Shown here one piece after another: positions 1 through 13,441 of a stretch of 64,000 nucleotides of DNA. The DNA is from Siphonodentalium dalli (Eukaryota; Mollusca; Scaphopoda; Gadilida; Siphonodentaliidae): contig CP136062.1 of the NCBI GenBank assembly GCA_032622095.1, positions 198,965,887-199,029,886 on the forward strand, written 5' to 3'. The stretch's first letter is position 1; each line of letters starts with the position of its first letter. A model generated the notes under the pieces. It saw only the letters and a list, made by a program, of their open reading frames with translations, made no database searches and was not told the DNA's origin. Position numbers and translations under genes: made by a program.

Positions 1-1000
1 TAATTTTGTCACCAATAGAAGTTAATTAGATTCATTATCCTTATAACTATTGGCTAAAACAATACAAACAATCAATCTGGGACATTTGACGTTCGGAACG
101 TATCTATGGGAACAGCCTGATGATCTCTATCGCTATATGGTATCGCCTGTATGGTCTGTTCTAAAAATAGAACAATAAAGTGTCCCATTTAATCATCTCA
201 TTTCATAATAAAATACTCGAAATAAAATCAATATTAATTGATAGAAGCGTTTCCGGACAGGGGTCTTCAATTCATATTTATTATTTTATACCCACGCAAC
301 TACATGTATTTCAAATTTATTTAAAGAGATAATCCATCTTTATATATAAAAGAACAAGTTAGAAACCCTATATATTATACAGCCATCACTTCGACCTCCA
401 ACTTTCGCCACCAAATATAACTTACTGAATAAAACCTTGGCTCACACTGGCTCATATTTGAATTTTCAATCTGCCCGACAATTTTCCCATGAATGCTGAC
501 CTCGATATGAAGTCTGGTTCACATATATTTGGCATGCAACTTGAACATTTCAAAGCAAAGTTTTATCCCATAAAGGTGCAGCATTAGTTGTTTTCGTATA
601 TTTTTAGTTATATGTTTTGAGTTATGTCAGGATGACTATATATATTTTTTCTAGTTTTCTGTTTTGCAAACCTTTAAAGATGGATTATCTCTTTAAATAA
701 CAAATTTTAAACAGTTGCGTGGGTATAAAATAATAGATATGAACTGAGGACCTATGTCCGGAAAAGCTTCTATCAATTAATATTGATTTTATTTCGAATA
801 ATAAATCGGGCCCATTTATGTTACTATTTTTAGAACCGACCATTCGGATGAGACCGTATTGCGATATAGAGCACTGGGCTGTTCCTACGGCCACGCAACG
901 AATGTCAAATGTCCCAGATTGGTTGTTTGTATTGTTTTGTTCCACAGATATAAGCGATAATGAGTATAATTAACGTTTATTTGTGACAAAATTGCACAAT
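1..1000. repeat. Long inverted-repeat element, left end at or beyond the window edge
   Basis: Arms of about 330-350 bp at 1-350 and 670-1000 are imperfect inverted copies: GTCACCAA near position 9 is mirrored by the GTGACAAAATT stretch near 983, and the GATAATCCATCTTT motif near 330 is mirrored by AAAGATGGATTATC near 677. The roughly 320 bp between them show no gene. Arm divergence is visibly high, so it is an old foldback or MITE-type insertion. The short open frame on the minus strand here lies wholly in an arm and is not a gene. Confidence 0.65.
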
Positions 1001-1077
1001 ATAATTTCTGGTCTCTATTAACAGTAACCACTATTGTTCGTTAGCTGAACAAACACACCTTTTTAGACCAGAAAATA

Positions 1078-1210
1078 TTCGAAATAAAATTAATATTAAT
1101 CGATAGAAGCATTTCCGGACAGGAGTCTTCGATTCAAATTTAATATTTTATACCCCGGTAACTATATAATACATGTTTACAAAGAGATAATCCACCTTTA
1201 AATTTTACAT
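1078..1210. repeat. Partial extra copy of the 1-1000 element arm
   Basis: This stretch repeats the arm sequence of the preceding element (a TTTCCGGACAGG core, then a TTTATACCCC run, then AAAGAGATAATCCACC). Related pieces also occur near 28950-29045, 31490-31530 and 44480-44560, so it belongs to a dispersed family. Confidence 0.5.
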
Positions 1211-1275
1211 AAATATTTTTAATTAACTATAAACTAATATATGACTAATTCATGTGAAATACAGTTTGTTTATAA

Positions 1276-3536
1276 TCTATATATATAAAACCCGTCGTCT
1301 GTGTGTGTGTCTGTCTGTGTGTGTATAACTCGGTCACGCTTTTGGCGCGTTTATAACTTTTCAACCATGCGTCCTATGTGGCCCAAATTTGTACCCCGAC
1401 CTATAGTGTGTCATAAAAGGTGACTCACCAAATTTCACGCCGATTGGTTAAAGCAAACCTGAGATCTAACATGGTCCCCAAATGCAGCATTTGCACTCAA
1501 GTAGACACTATTTCTTATGACGTTTGTCGAAATGACGTCATTGACGTCGAACACAAACCAATACTTGCTTTGCTATTGTAGGCGAAACTTCCATGCGCTC
1601 TACCAAAGCGTTGTTGGAAATTAATGTGTCAGTTCAGGTTCAGTGTGAATTTATGTTGATTTTGTCGCGGAAGTGCATGTATAGTGGGGTGTAGAGTCAA
1701 GACTCGAACGTTCTATACCGTCGTTGGGAATGGGTGGATGTAGTGGTTTGCAGAGCCAAGACTCGAACGTTCGTCGTTGGGAATGGGTGCTAATATGGTA
1801 TTTTAATTTGCCAGTTGGGTTTGAACACAAGTAAAGAATGCTGTCTTTGATACGAAAGTTGTGCATTGAGTGTGGAATCGAAGGAGTACCGGAAAAACGT
1901 GGGTAGGCGGTACCCAGTGGGTACCGTGAACTCAGTAAATTCGCCGGAACTCAGTTGAAAAAAGCACATTCCCGGGACAGGACTAATAATAGGGCATACA
2001 GTGTAAACAATACTGCCGACGCTAATTAATGCTCTTTTAATCTTTCGGTTGAGTGCAAATCTGATACAAGAATAAATGTTTAAAAGATCACAATGCGCGA
2101 AGCGCACGCGTTTTAAATTCATATAATGTGCGCGAAGCGCATAAAGGGGCTGCAGGCCCCTACCCCGCTAAATAAAGGTTCAGAATTGAGCCTGTTTCAG
2201 TCAGTATAGATTTAGTAAAATATCTCGATTGTTGCGTTCCATATATGTGCATGCATATACGTGGGTTGGGGAGATGATGTTGGGGGCAAAAATACAGTTT
2301 TATTGAAATAAAGTTTTCATACAAATGGGCCGCGCAATGCATGGCGAATGGACAGTCTGACCTCCCGCCAGTGGGTACCGTAAACTCAGTAAATTCGCCA
2401 AACTCAGTTAGAAAAATCACATTCTCGGGACAGGCCTAATAATAGGGCCTATAGTGTAAGTAATACTGCCGACGCTAATTAATGTTCTTTTAATCTTTCG
2501 GTTGAGTGCAAATCTGATAACAGAATAAATGTTTAAAAGATCACAATGTGCGCGAAGCGCACGCAGTTTAAATTCATATAATGTGCGCGAAGCTCACTAC
2601 GAGGCTGCAGACCCCTCCCCGCTAAATAAAGGTTCCGAATAGAGTCTGTTTCAGTTAGTAGGCCCTATAGATAAAGTAAAATATCTTGATTGTTGCGTTC
2701 CATATGTGCATGCATATATATACGTGGGTTGGGGAGATGATGTTGGGGGCAAAAATACAGTTTTATTGAAATAAAGTTTTCATACAAATGGGCCGCGCAA
2801 TGCATGGCGAATGGACAGTCTGACCTCCCGCCAGTGGGTACCGTAAACTCAGTAAATTCGCCAAACTCAGTTAGAAAAATCACATTCTCGGGACAGGCCT
2901 AATAATAGGGCCTATAGTGTAAGTAATACTGCCGACGCTAATTAATGTTCTTTTAATCTTTCGGTTGAGTGCAAATCTGATAAAAGAATAAATGTTTAAA
3001 AGATCACAATGTGCGCGAAGCGCACGCAGTTTAAATTCATATAATGTGCGCGAAGCTCACTACGAGGCTGCAGACCCCTCCCCGCTAAATAAAGGTTCCG
3101 AATAGAGTCTGTTGCAGTTAGTAGGCCCTATATAGATAAAGTAAAATATCTTGATTGTTGCGTTCCATATGTGCATGCATATATATACGTGGGTTGGGGA
3201 GATGATGTTGGGGGCAAAAATACAGTTTTATTGAAATAAAGTTTTCATACAAATGGGCCGCGCAATGCATGGCAACAAGCTCCTAAATGAAGGCTCCTGA
3301 ATTGAGTATGTTTCGATTGGTGCATAGTAGTATTTAAATAATATACTGATTTTGTTTCGTGCAATATGTGCATGCGCATATGTAGACTGGGTGTGTAGAA
3401 ATACAGTTTTAGTGAAATAAAGTGTTCCAACGCGCATCCAGTAAGAAAAAAAGAGAAGCATGACCATGAAAGCGGACACTAGAAAATGACAAAGAACATT
3501 TATATACCCGTCATTTTGTGACGGGCAACCCCCTAG
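1276..3536 (+). mobile_element. Non-autonomous Helitron, copy H1 (2261 bp)
   Basis: The element has the Helitron signature: 5' TC (TCTATATATATAAAACCCG), 3' CTAG, and a perfect 7-bp stem CCCGTCA/TGACGGG with loop TTTTG at 3507-3525, seven bases before CTAG. It has no terminal inverted repeats. It sits between A (1275) and T (3537), the canonical A|T Helitron target. Inside, from about 1916 to 3280, are three tandem units of roughly 450-463 bp (each with GTGCGCGAAGC palindromes and a TTGGGGAGATGATG block). No Rep/helicase reading frame is present, so it must be mobilised in trans. Open frames of 60-110 codons recur in each internal unit only because the units are copies. Confidence 0.85.
1916..3280 (+). 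repeat. Internal tandem repeats of the Helitron (about 454, 463 and 440 bp)
   Basis: The block starting AGTGGGTACCGT recurs at about 1916, 2370 and 2833. The same arrangement exists in copies H2 (about 4179-5543) and H' (about 26944-28308). The third unit is shortened before the 3' terminal region. Confidence 0.8.
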
Positions 3537-3538
3537 TA

Positions 3539-5799
3539 TCTATATATATAAAACCCGTCGTCTGTGTGTGTGTCTGTCTGTGTGTGTATAACTCGGTCAC
3601 GCTTTTGGCGCGTTTATAACTTTTCAACCATGCGTCCTATGTGGCCCAAATTTGTACCCCGACCTATAGTGTGTCATAAAAGGTGACTCACCAAATTTCA
3701 CGCCGATTGGTTAAAGCAAACCTGAGATCTAACATGGTCCCCAAATGCAGCATTTGCACTCAAGTAGACACTATTTCTTATGACGTTTGTCGAAATGACG
3801 TCATTGACGTCGAACACAAACCAATACTTGCTTTGCTATTGTAGGCGAAACTTCCATGCGCTCTACCAAAGCGTTGTTGGAAATTAATGTGTCAGTTCAG
3901 GTTCAGTGTGAATTTATGTTGATTTTGTCGCGGAAGTGCATGTATAGTGGGGTGTAGAGTCAAGACTCGAACGTTCTATACCGTCGTTGGGAATGGGTGG
4001 ATGTAGTGGTTTGCAGAGCCAAGACTCGAACGTTCGTCGTTGGGAATGGGTGCTAATATGGTATTTTAATTTGCCAGTTGGGTTTGAACACAAGTAAAGA
4101 ATGCTGTCTTTGATACGAAAGTTGTGCATTGAGTGTGGAATCGAAGGAGTACCGGAAAAACGTGGGTAGGCGGTACCCAGTGGGTACCGTGAACTCAGTA
4201 AATTCGCCGGAACTCAGTTGAAAAAAGCACATTCCCGGGACAGGACTAATAATAGGGCATACAGTGTAAACAATACTGCCGACGCTAATTAATGCTCTTT
4301 TAATCTTTCGGTTGAGTGCAAATCTGATACAAGAATAAATGTTTAAAAGATCACAATGCGCGAAGCGCACGCGTTTTAAATTCATATAATGTGCGCGAAG
4401 CGCATAAAGGGGCTGCAGGCCCCTACCCCGCTAAATAAAGGTTCAGAATTGAGCCTGTTTCAGTCAGTATAGATTTAGTAAAATATCTCGATTGTTGCGT
4501 TCCATATATGTGCATGCATATACGTGGGTTGGGGAGATGATGTTGGGGGCAAAAATACAGTTTTATTGAAATAAAGTTTTCATACAAATGGGCCGCGCAA
4601 TGCATGGCGAATGGACAGTCTGACCTCCCGCCAGTGGGTACCGTAAACTCAGTAAATTCGCCAAACTCAGTTAGAAAAATCACATTCTCGGGACAGGCCT
4701 AATAATAGGGCCTATAGTGTAAGTAATACTGCCGACGCTAATTAATGTTCTTTTAATCTTTCGGTTGAGTGCAAATCTGATAACAGAATAAATGTTTAAA
4801 AGATCACAATGTGCGCGAAGCGCACGCAGTTTAAATTCATATAATGTGCGCGAAGCTCACTACGAGGCTGCAGACCCCTCCCCGCTAAATAAAGGTTCCG
4901 AATAGAGTCTGTTTCAGTTAGTAGGCCCTATAGATAAAGTAAAATATCTTGATTGTTGCGTTCCATATGTGCATGCATATATATACGTGGGTTGGGGAGA
5001 TGATGTTGGGGGCAAAAATACAGTTTTATTGAAATAAAGTTTTCATACAAATGGGCCGCGCAATGCATGGCGAATGGACAGTCTGACCTCCCGCCAGTGG
5101 GTACCGTAAACTCAGTAAATTCGCCAAACTCAGTTAGAAAAATCACATTCTCGGGACAGGCCTAATAATAGGGCCTATAGTGTAAGTAATACTGCCGACG
5201 CTAATTAATGTTCTTTTAATCTTTCGGTTGAGTGCAAATCTGATAAAAGAATAAATGTTTAAAAGATCACAATGTGCGCGAAGCGCACGCAGTTTAAATT
5301 CATATAATGTGCGCGAAGCTCACTACGAGGCTGCAGACCCCTCCCCGCTAAATAAAGGTTCCGAATAGAGTCTGTTGCAGTTAGTAGGCCCTATATAGAT
5401 AAAGTAAAATATCTTGATTGTTGCGTTCCATATGTGCATGCATATATATACGTGGGTTGGGGAGATGATGTTGGGGGCAAAAATACAGTTTTATTGAAAT
5501 AAAGTTTTCATACAAATGGGCCGCGCAATGCATGGCAACAAGCTCCTAAATGAAGGCTCCTGAATTGAGTATGTTTCGATTGGTGCATAGTAGTATTTAA
5601 ATAATATACTGATTTTGTTTCGTGCAATATGTGCATGCGCATATGTAGACTGGGTGTGTAGAAATACAGTTTTAGTGAAATAAAGTGTTCCAACGCGCAT
5701 CCAGTAAGAAAAAAAGAGAAGCATGACCATGAAAGCGGACACTAGAAAATGACAAAGAACATTTATATACCCGTCATTTTGTGACGGGCAACCCCCTAG
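3539..5799 (+). mobile_element. Non-autonomous Helitron, copy H2 (2261 bp)
   Basis: A second copy, apparently identical to H1, lies head to tail with it and is separated by only two bases (TA, 3537-3538). TC is at 3539-3540 and CTAG at 5796-5799, followed by T. The 3' hairpin is the same as in H1. Identity over the whole length was judged by eye and from identical translated frames at a constant offset of 2263. Confidence 0.85.
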
Positions 5800-5830
5800 T
5801 TGAGAACATAAATTCACTGCCTACCATCAT

Positions 5831-5998
5831 AAATAGAGGATATGAAATGAGTGTTTCTCTCATATGATATTTATGAAACGAGTCTAAGAATTTTCAGTTT
5901 TCTCGAGACTCCGGCGAGAGAAAACTGAAAATTCGTGACGAGTTTCATAAATATCATATGAGAGAAACACGAATTACATATTCTATTTATCACATGAC
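5831..5998. repeat. Modular hairpin 1a (end boxes plus ACGAGT boxes)
   Basis: A long stem (TTTCTCTCATATGATATTTA and its complement, then GAATTTTCAGTTTTCTC and its complement) surrounds a GC-rich apex. The end boxes are AAATAGAGGAT (5831-5841) and TTTATCACAT (5986-5995). ACGAGT occurs in the same orientation on both arms (5878-5883 and 5938-5943), so these boxes interrupt the stem. Confidence 0.75.
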
Positions 5999-6484
5999 AC
6001 CTATAAATTGATTATGATGTCCAAAACGCACACAAATCACTTAATAGCTATATGACATCGGCAGCAAAAGGTTAATGTGACGTCACTTCATTGCACCGGA
6101 AGCCCAATTACACCTGGTGAACTAGCAGAAATAATATGCACGCGAAGATATAGTGCGCTATTCTGTTCTCAGTTTGTGACATTATATCGTATGATTATTA
6201 GATAAATACGAATTACATATTCTATTTATCGTATAACAATGTCCAAAACTATATATTTCAAGATTATAATTGCGAGAATTTCGGCATCGCGTTGATTGAC
6301 GCGCACGAATTTGACCTGCATTTAGTTAGAGATGCGGCTCAGCCCAGGCTGCTATTCAGCCAATCAGAACACACTTTTTGTCAACAAACCAATCAAATTA
6401 TCGGAAGGTGATATGAACTAGTAGTTCATATGAAATTGATTTATGACATACTTTCCAACGTAAATAATGATTGAGTCATATGAT

Positions 6485-6652
6485 AAATAGAGGATATGAA
6501 ATGAGTGTTTCTCTTATATGATATGTATGAAACGAGTCTAAGAATTTTTAGTTTTCTCGAGCCTCAGGCGAGAGAAAACTGAAAATTCGTGACGAGTTTC
6601 ATAAATATCATATGAGAGAAACACGAATTACATATTCTATTTATCATATGAC
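6485..6652. repeat. Modular hairpin 1b
   Basis: Second tandem copy of hairpin 1a. ACGAGT boxes are at 6532-6537 and 6592-6597. The apex has changed from ACTCCG to CCTCAG between the same flanks, which keeps a GCCTCAGGC self-complement. Confidence 0.7.
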
Positions 6653-7125
6653 ACCTATAAATTGATTATGATGTCCAAAACGCACACAAATAACTAAATA
6701 GCTATATGACATCGGCAGCAAAAGGTTAATGTGACGTCACTTCATTGCACCGGAAGCCCAATTACACCTGGTGAACTAGCAGAAATAATATGCACGCGAA
6801 TATATAATGCGCTATTCTGTTCTCAGTTTGTGACATTATATCGTATGTTTATTAGATAAATACGAATTACATATTCTATTTATCGTATAACAATGTACAA
6901 AACTATTTATTTCAAGATTATAATTACAAGAATTTCGGCATCGCGTTGATTGACGCGCACGAATTTGACCTTTATTTTGTTAGAGACATGGCTCGGCCCC
7001 GACTGCCATTCAGCCAATCAGAACACACTTTTTGTCAACAAACCAATCAAATTATCGGAAGGTGATATGAACTAGTAGTTCATATGAAATTGATTTATGA
7101 CATACTTTCCAAAGTAAATAATAAT

Positions 7126-7745
7126 CACCTGATACAGACCAATGTTACTCTGTAGTAATACAAAACTATTAGTTAAAATTCCTCAGTGATATAGGGTATG
7201 TAGCATGCCACGCCAGCCGTTGAGGCATGCCACATGTTCTTTGACAAGCTAAAATCGTAACATTGCCACAGGGTAATAACTCTATAAAGAATGTATATTT
7301 ACGAAATAACGGCGATTGTATTAGAAATAACAACACCACAATAGATCAACTGTGGTGAAATATAAGTAAAATTCTTCTCTTGGGTGGGTGGGCTTGGGGG
7401 AGGTTTGGGGTACGCTCTTTAAAAAACTTCTCCAAATATGCCCGTTATTTCGTCAAAAACACTTCTTCAAATATCTCCGTTATTTAGTTAATAAAAATAA
7501 TTTCTTATTTCATAATTCGCGCTATTTCGTCATTTCGATGCATTTTTTATTCCGCAATTTCGCTGTATTTTCCTATTTCGCTTTTTCGTGGTATTTCATA
7601 TTTCGATTATTCGCTATATTTGACATATTATGGGATATTGGCATGCCTCAACGTCTGGCGTGGCATGCCACATACCCTTTATCACTGAGGAATTTTAACT
7701 AATAGTTTTGTATTACTACAGAGTAACATTGGTCTGTATCAGGTG
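7126..7745. mobile_element. hAT-like MITE, 620 bp with ~108-bp TIRs
   Basis: Terminal inverted repeats begin CACCTGATACAGACC and run about 108 bp, including the GCATGCCACGCC block. The insertion is flanked by an exact 8-bp target duplication ATAATAAT (7118-7125 and 7746-7753). The tandem paralogue at about 6462-6477 provides the unoccupied site, which differs by one base, so the duplication and the boundaries are directly supported. The interior consists of degenerate TATTTCG-type repeats without a transposase. An 8-bp duplication is typical of hAT elements. The 104-codon open frame inside is not a gene. Confidence 0.8.
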
Positions 7746-7865
7746 ATAATAATTGAGTCACATGATAAAATATAATTATATACCAGTATAATTTAAATTT
7801 GGTCACAAACAACATATTTAAATATTTTCAGGCAATATATACCTCCTACATGGATCTAATGTGTT

Positions 7866-8340
7866 GTACATGATATATAGAGGATGCCCAACTAGTTTTG
7901 TTGGGATATAATATTTATGGAATGAGTTTGATAAATTTCGTGGACGAGTTGTGAATCAAATTTATCAAACGAGTCTCACAAAATCCCAACATAACGAGTT
8001 GAAGATCTTGTATACCACATCAACTTGCATGCATTTACAGCGTTGGCTGAGACGCTTCACAACAGTATATGACAGTATTACGCGCTCTGGGGCTGGCTTC
8101 AGAAAATATAGTTCCCCAATTTGCCTCTTTATTTTTGTGTCTATTTTCGTTAGCGCAACGAAGTTGGACAAAAAATTAACTTTAATGAACAAAGAAATCA
8201 TTTTGAATTTCTTGTTGATGTCATGCGTGGCTTTTCGAATAGTATTAATCCGCCTGAATCAATATAAAGACGCCCGGTCATTTATCATAATTGTCACTTT
8301 ATTTTTGGCCGCCGAATAAATTCAAACCAAATAAAACTGC
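7866..8340. repeat. Divergent member of the modular hairpin family
   Basis: The end box ATATAGAGGAT is at 7875-7885. Self-complementary pieces (TTTGATAAATTT with AAATTTATCAAA; GTTGGGAT with ATCCCAAC) are interrupted by ACGAGT boxes in one orientation. The rest, to 8340, shows no recognised gene. The overlapping frames of 122 and 78 codons have no recognisable domain. Confidence 0.5.
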
Positions 8341-8358
8341 CTTTTAGTAAGATAATAC

Positions 8359-11300
8359 ATGACCACCATAACCGCATGGATGGGCTCATGTGTTCGACCT
8401 CATTATGTTATACATGTATAAGACGTACACTGAGTAATATTATATACGGTGTCAAATCCGATATGACCACCATAACCGCATGGATGGGCTCATGTGTTCG
8501 ACCTCATCATGTTATACATGTATAAGACGTACACTGAGTAATGTTATATACGGTGTCAAATCCGATATGACCACCATAACCGCATGGATGGGCTCATGTG
8601 TTCGACCTCATTATGTTATACATGTATAAGACGTACACTGAGTAATATTATATACGGTGTCAAATCCGATATGACCACCATAACCGCATGGATGGGCTCA
8701 TGTGTTCGACCTCATTATGTTATACATGTATAAGACGTACACTGAGTAATGTTATATACGGTGTCAAATCCGATATGACCACCATAACCGCATGGATGGG
8801 CTCATGTGTTCGACCTCATTATGTTATACATGTATAAGACGTACACTGAGTAATATTATATACGGTGTCAAATCCGATATGACCACCATAACGGCATGGA
8901 TGGGCTCATGTGTTCGACCTCATCATGTTATACATGTATAAGACGTACACTGAGTAATGTTATATACGGTGTCAAATCCGATATGACCACCATAACCGCA
9001 TGGATGGGCTCATGTGTTCGACCTCATTATGTTATACATGTATAAGACGTGCACTGAGTAATGTTATATACGGTGTCAAATCCGATATGACCACCATAAC
9101 CGCATGGATGGGCTCATGTGTTCGACCTCATTATGTTATACATGTATAAGACGTACACTGAGTAATATTATATACGGTGTCAAATCCGATATGACCACCA
9201 TAACCGCATGGATGGGCTCATGTGTTCGACCTCATCATGTTATACATGTATAAGACGTACACTGAGTAATGTTATATACGGTGTCAAATCCGATATGACC
9301 ACCATAACCGCATGGATGGGCTCATGTGTTCGACCTCATTATGTTATACATGTATAAGACGTACACTGAGTAATATTATATACGGTGTCAAATCCGATAT
9401 GACCACCATAACCGCATGGATGGGCTCATGTGTTCGACCTCATCATGTTATACATGTATAAGACGTACACTGAGTAATGTTATATACGGTGTCAAATCCG
9501 ATATAACCACCATAACCGCATGGATGGGCTCATGTGTTCGACCTCATTATGTTATACACGTATAAGACGTACACTGAGTAATATTATATACGGTGTCAAA
9601 TCCGATATGACCACCATAACCGCATGGATGGGCTCATGTGTTCGACCTCATCATGTTATACATGTATAAGACGTACACTGAGTAATGTTATATACGTTGT
9701 CAAATCCGATATGACCACCATAACCGCATGGATGGGCTCATGTGTTCGATCTCATTATGTTATACATGTATAAGACGTACACTGGGTAATGTTATATACG
9801 GTGTCAAAACCGATATGACCACCATAACCGCATGGATGGGCTCATGTGTTCGACCTCATTATGTTATACATGTATAAGACGTGCACTGAGTAATGTTATA
9901 TACGGTGTCAAATCCGATATGACCACCATAACCGCATGGATGGGCTCATGTGTTCGACCTCATTATGTTATACATGTATAAGACGTACACTGAGTAATAT
10001 TATATACGGTGTCAAATCCGATATGACCACCATAACCGCATGGATGGGCTCATGTGTTCGACCTCATTATGTTATACATGTATAAGACGTACACTGAGTA
10101 ATGTTATATACGGTGTCAAATCCGATATGACCACCATAACCTCATGGATGGGCTCATGTGCTCGACCTCATTATGTTATACATGTATAAGACGTACACTG
10201 AGTAATATTATATACGGTGTCAAATCCGATATGACCACCATAACGGCATGGATGGGCTCATGTGTTCGACCTCATCATGTTATACATGTATAAGACGTAC
10301 ACTGAGTAATATTATATATGTTCGACCTCATCATGTTATACATGTATAAGACGTACACTGAGTAATATTATATATGTTCGACCTCATCATGTTATACATG
10401 TATAAGACGTACACTGAGTAATGTTATATACGGTGTCAAATCCGATATGACCACCATAACCGCATGGATGGGCTCATGTGTTCGACCTCATTATGTTATA
10501 CATGTATAAGACGTACACTGAGTAATATTATATACGGTGTCAAATCCGATATGACCACCATAACGGCATGGATGGGCTCATGTGTTCGGCCTCATTATGT
10601 TATACATGTATAAGACGTACACTGAGTAATATTATATACGGTATCAAATCCGATATGACCACCATAACCACATGGATGGGCTCATGTGTTCGACCTCATC
10701 ATGTTATACATGTATAAGATGTACACTGAGTAATATTATATACGGTGTCAAATCCGATATGACCACCATAACCGCATGGATGGGCTCATGTGTTCGACCT
10801 CATCATGTTATACATGTATAAGACGTACACTGAGTAATATTATATACGGTGTCAAATCCGATATGACCACCATAATCGCATGGATGGGCTCATGTGTTCG
10901 ACCTCATCATGGTATACATGTATAAGACGTACACTGAGTAATATTATATACGGTGTCAAATCCGATATGACCACCATAACCGCATGGATGGGCTCATGTG
11001 TTCGACCTCATCATGTTATACATGTATAAGACGTACACTGAGTAATGTTATATACGGTGTCAAATCCGATATGACCACCATAACCGCATGGATGGGCTCA
11101 TGTGTTCGACCTCATTATGTTATACATGTATAAGACGTACACTGAGTAATATTATATACGGTGTCAAATCCGATATGACCACCATAACGGCATGGATGGG
11201 CTCATGTGTTCGACCTCATCATGTTATACATGTATAAGACGTACACTGAGTAATATTATATACGGTGTCAAATCCGATATGACCACCATAACCGCATGGA

Positions 11301-13268
11301 TGGGCTCATGTGTTCGACCTCATTATGTTATACATGTATAAGACGTACACTGAGTAATATTATATACGGTGTCAAATCCGATATGACCACCATAACCGCA
11401 TGGATGGGCTCATGTGTTCGACCTCATTATGTTATACATGTATAAGACGTACACTGAGTAATATTATATACGGTGTCAAATCCGATATGACCACCATAAC
11501 CGCATGGATGGGCTCATGTGTTCGACCTCATTATGTTATACATGTATAAGACGTACACTGAGTAATATTATATACGGTGTCAAATCCGATATGACCACCA
11601 TAACCGCATGGATGGGCTCATGTGTTCGACCTCATTATGTTATACATGTATAAGACGTACACTGAGTAATATTATATATGTTCGACCTCATCATGTTATA
11701 CATGTATAAGACGTACACTGAGTAATATTATATATGTTCGACCTCATCATGTTATACATGTATAAGACGTACACTGAGTAATGTTATATACGGTGTCAAA
11801 TCCGATATGACCACCATAACCGCATGGATGGGCTCATGTGTTCGACCTCATTATGTTATACATGTATAAGACGTACACTGAGTAATATTATATATGTTCG
11901 ACCTCATCATGTTATACATGTATAAGACGTACACTGAGTAATATTATATATGTTCGACCTCATCATGTTATACATGTATAAGACGTACACTGAGTAATGT
12001 TATATACGGTGTCAAATCCGATATGACCACCATAACCGCATGGATGGGCTCATGTGTTCGACCTCATTATGTTATACATGTATAAGACGTACACTGAGTA
12101 ATATTATATACGGTGTCAAATCCGATATGACCACCATAACGGCATGGATGGGCTCATGTGTTCGGCCTCATTATGTTATACATGTATAAGACGTACACTG
12201 AGTAATATTATATACGGTATCAAATCCGATATGACCACCATAACCACATGGATGGGCTCATGTGTTCGACCTCATCATGTTATACATGTATAAGATGTAC
12301 ACTGAGTAATATTATATACGGTGTCAAATCCGATATGACCACCATAACCGCATGGATGGGCTCATGTGTTCGACCTCATCATGTTATACATGTATAAGAC
12401 GTACACTGAGTAATATTATATACGGTGTCAAATCCGATATGACCACCATAATCGCATGGATGGGCTCATGTGTTCGACCTCATCATGGTATACATGTATA
12501 AGACGTACACTGAGTAATATTATATACGGTGTCAAATCCGATATGACCACCATAACCGCATGGATGGGCTCATGTGTTCGACCTCATCATGTTATACATG
12601 TATAAGACGTACACTGAGTAATGTTATATACGGTGTCAAATCCGATATGACCACCATAACCGCATGGATGGGCTCATGTGTTCGACCTCATTATGTTATA
12701 CATGTATAAGACGTACACTGAGTAATATTATATACGGTGTCAAATCCGATATGACCACCATAACGGCATGGATGGGCTCATGTGTTCGACCTCATCATGT
12801 TATACATGTATAAGACGTACACTGAGTAATATTATATACGGTGTCAAATCCGATATGACCACCATAACCGCATGGATGGGCTCATGTGTTCGACCTCATT
12901 ATGTTATACATGTATAAGACGTACACTGAGTAATATTATATACGGTGTCAAATCCGATATGACCACCATAACCGCATGGATGGGCTCATGTGTTCGACCT
13001 CATTATGTTATACATGTATAAGACGTACACTGAGTAATATTATATACGGTGTCAAATCCGATATGACCACCATAACCGCATGGATGGGCTCATGTGTTCG
13101 ACCTCATTATGTTATACATGTATAAGACGTACACTGAGTAATATTATATACGGTGTCAAATCCGATATGACCACCATAACCGCATGGATGGGCTCATGTG
13201 TTCGACCTCATTATGTTATACATGTATAAGACGTACACTGAGTAATATTATATACGGTGTCAAATCAG
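8359..13268. repeat. 104-bp satellite array (left copy)
   Basis: The monomer of 104 bp (GATATGACCACCATAACCGC ... GGTGTCAAATCC) repeats about 44 times. About six units are shortened to 56 bp by one shared 48-bp deletion (pairs near 10321, 11681 and 11891). Shared variants (CATAATCGC, CATCATGGTATAC, GGTATCAAATCC) recur in the same order near 10620-10910 and 12190-12490, showing block duplication of about 1.5 kb within the array. Each monomer holds the palindrome ATACATGTAT. Confidence 0.95.
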
Positions 13269-13441
13269 ATATGGGATCTCTTCTGGAAAACTCTCACAAA
13301 ACTAATGTGTTGGGTTAAACTAATATTCAGGCGACGCGTTTATCAAACAAAACTAGTTATATTCTTACAAGCAAATTTCTTGACGAACTATTTTTTGAAT
13401 TTTTTTTTACCCTATATCCCTTCTCCTAAATAGCTAAATTG

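Larger units (their letters stand above)
5829..7117. repeat. Two tandem ~654-bp units, each headed by a long hairpin
   Basis: The motif AAATAGAGGATATG starts units at about 5831 and 6485. The units differ by scattered substitutions and so are older than the Helitron duplication. Each carries a ~165-bp hairpin, a CRE-like TGACGTCA, a CCGGAAG, and a short TGAACTAGTAGTTCA palindrome near its end. Confidence 0.75.

Noticed and set aside
1651-5817. Helitron open frames of 60-110 codons as Rep or captured genes
   Set aside because: No Rep motifs or helicase domain; the frames lie in the internal tandem units and on the minus strand relative to the element.
7388-7702. 104-codon frame as a transposase remnant in the hAT-like MITE
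   Set aside because: It is built of degenerate TATTTCG repeats and has no RNase-H-fold or hATC signature.
8359-13268. CRISPR-like array
   Set aside because: Units are direct satellite monomers without unique spacers, in a eukaryotic context with introns and transposons.
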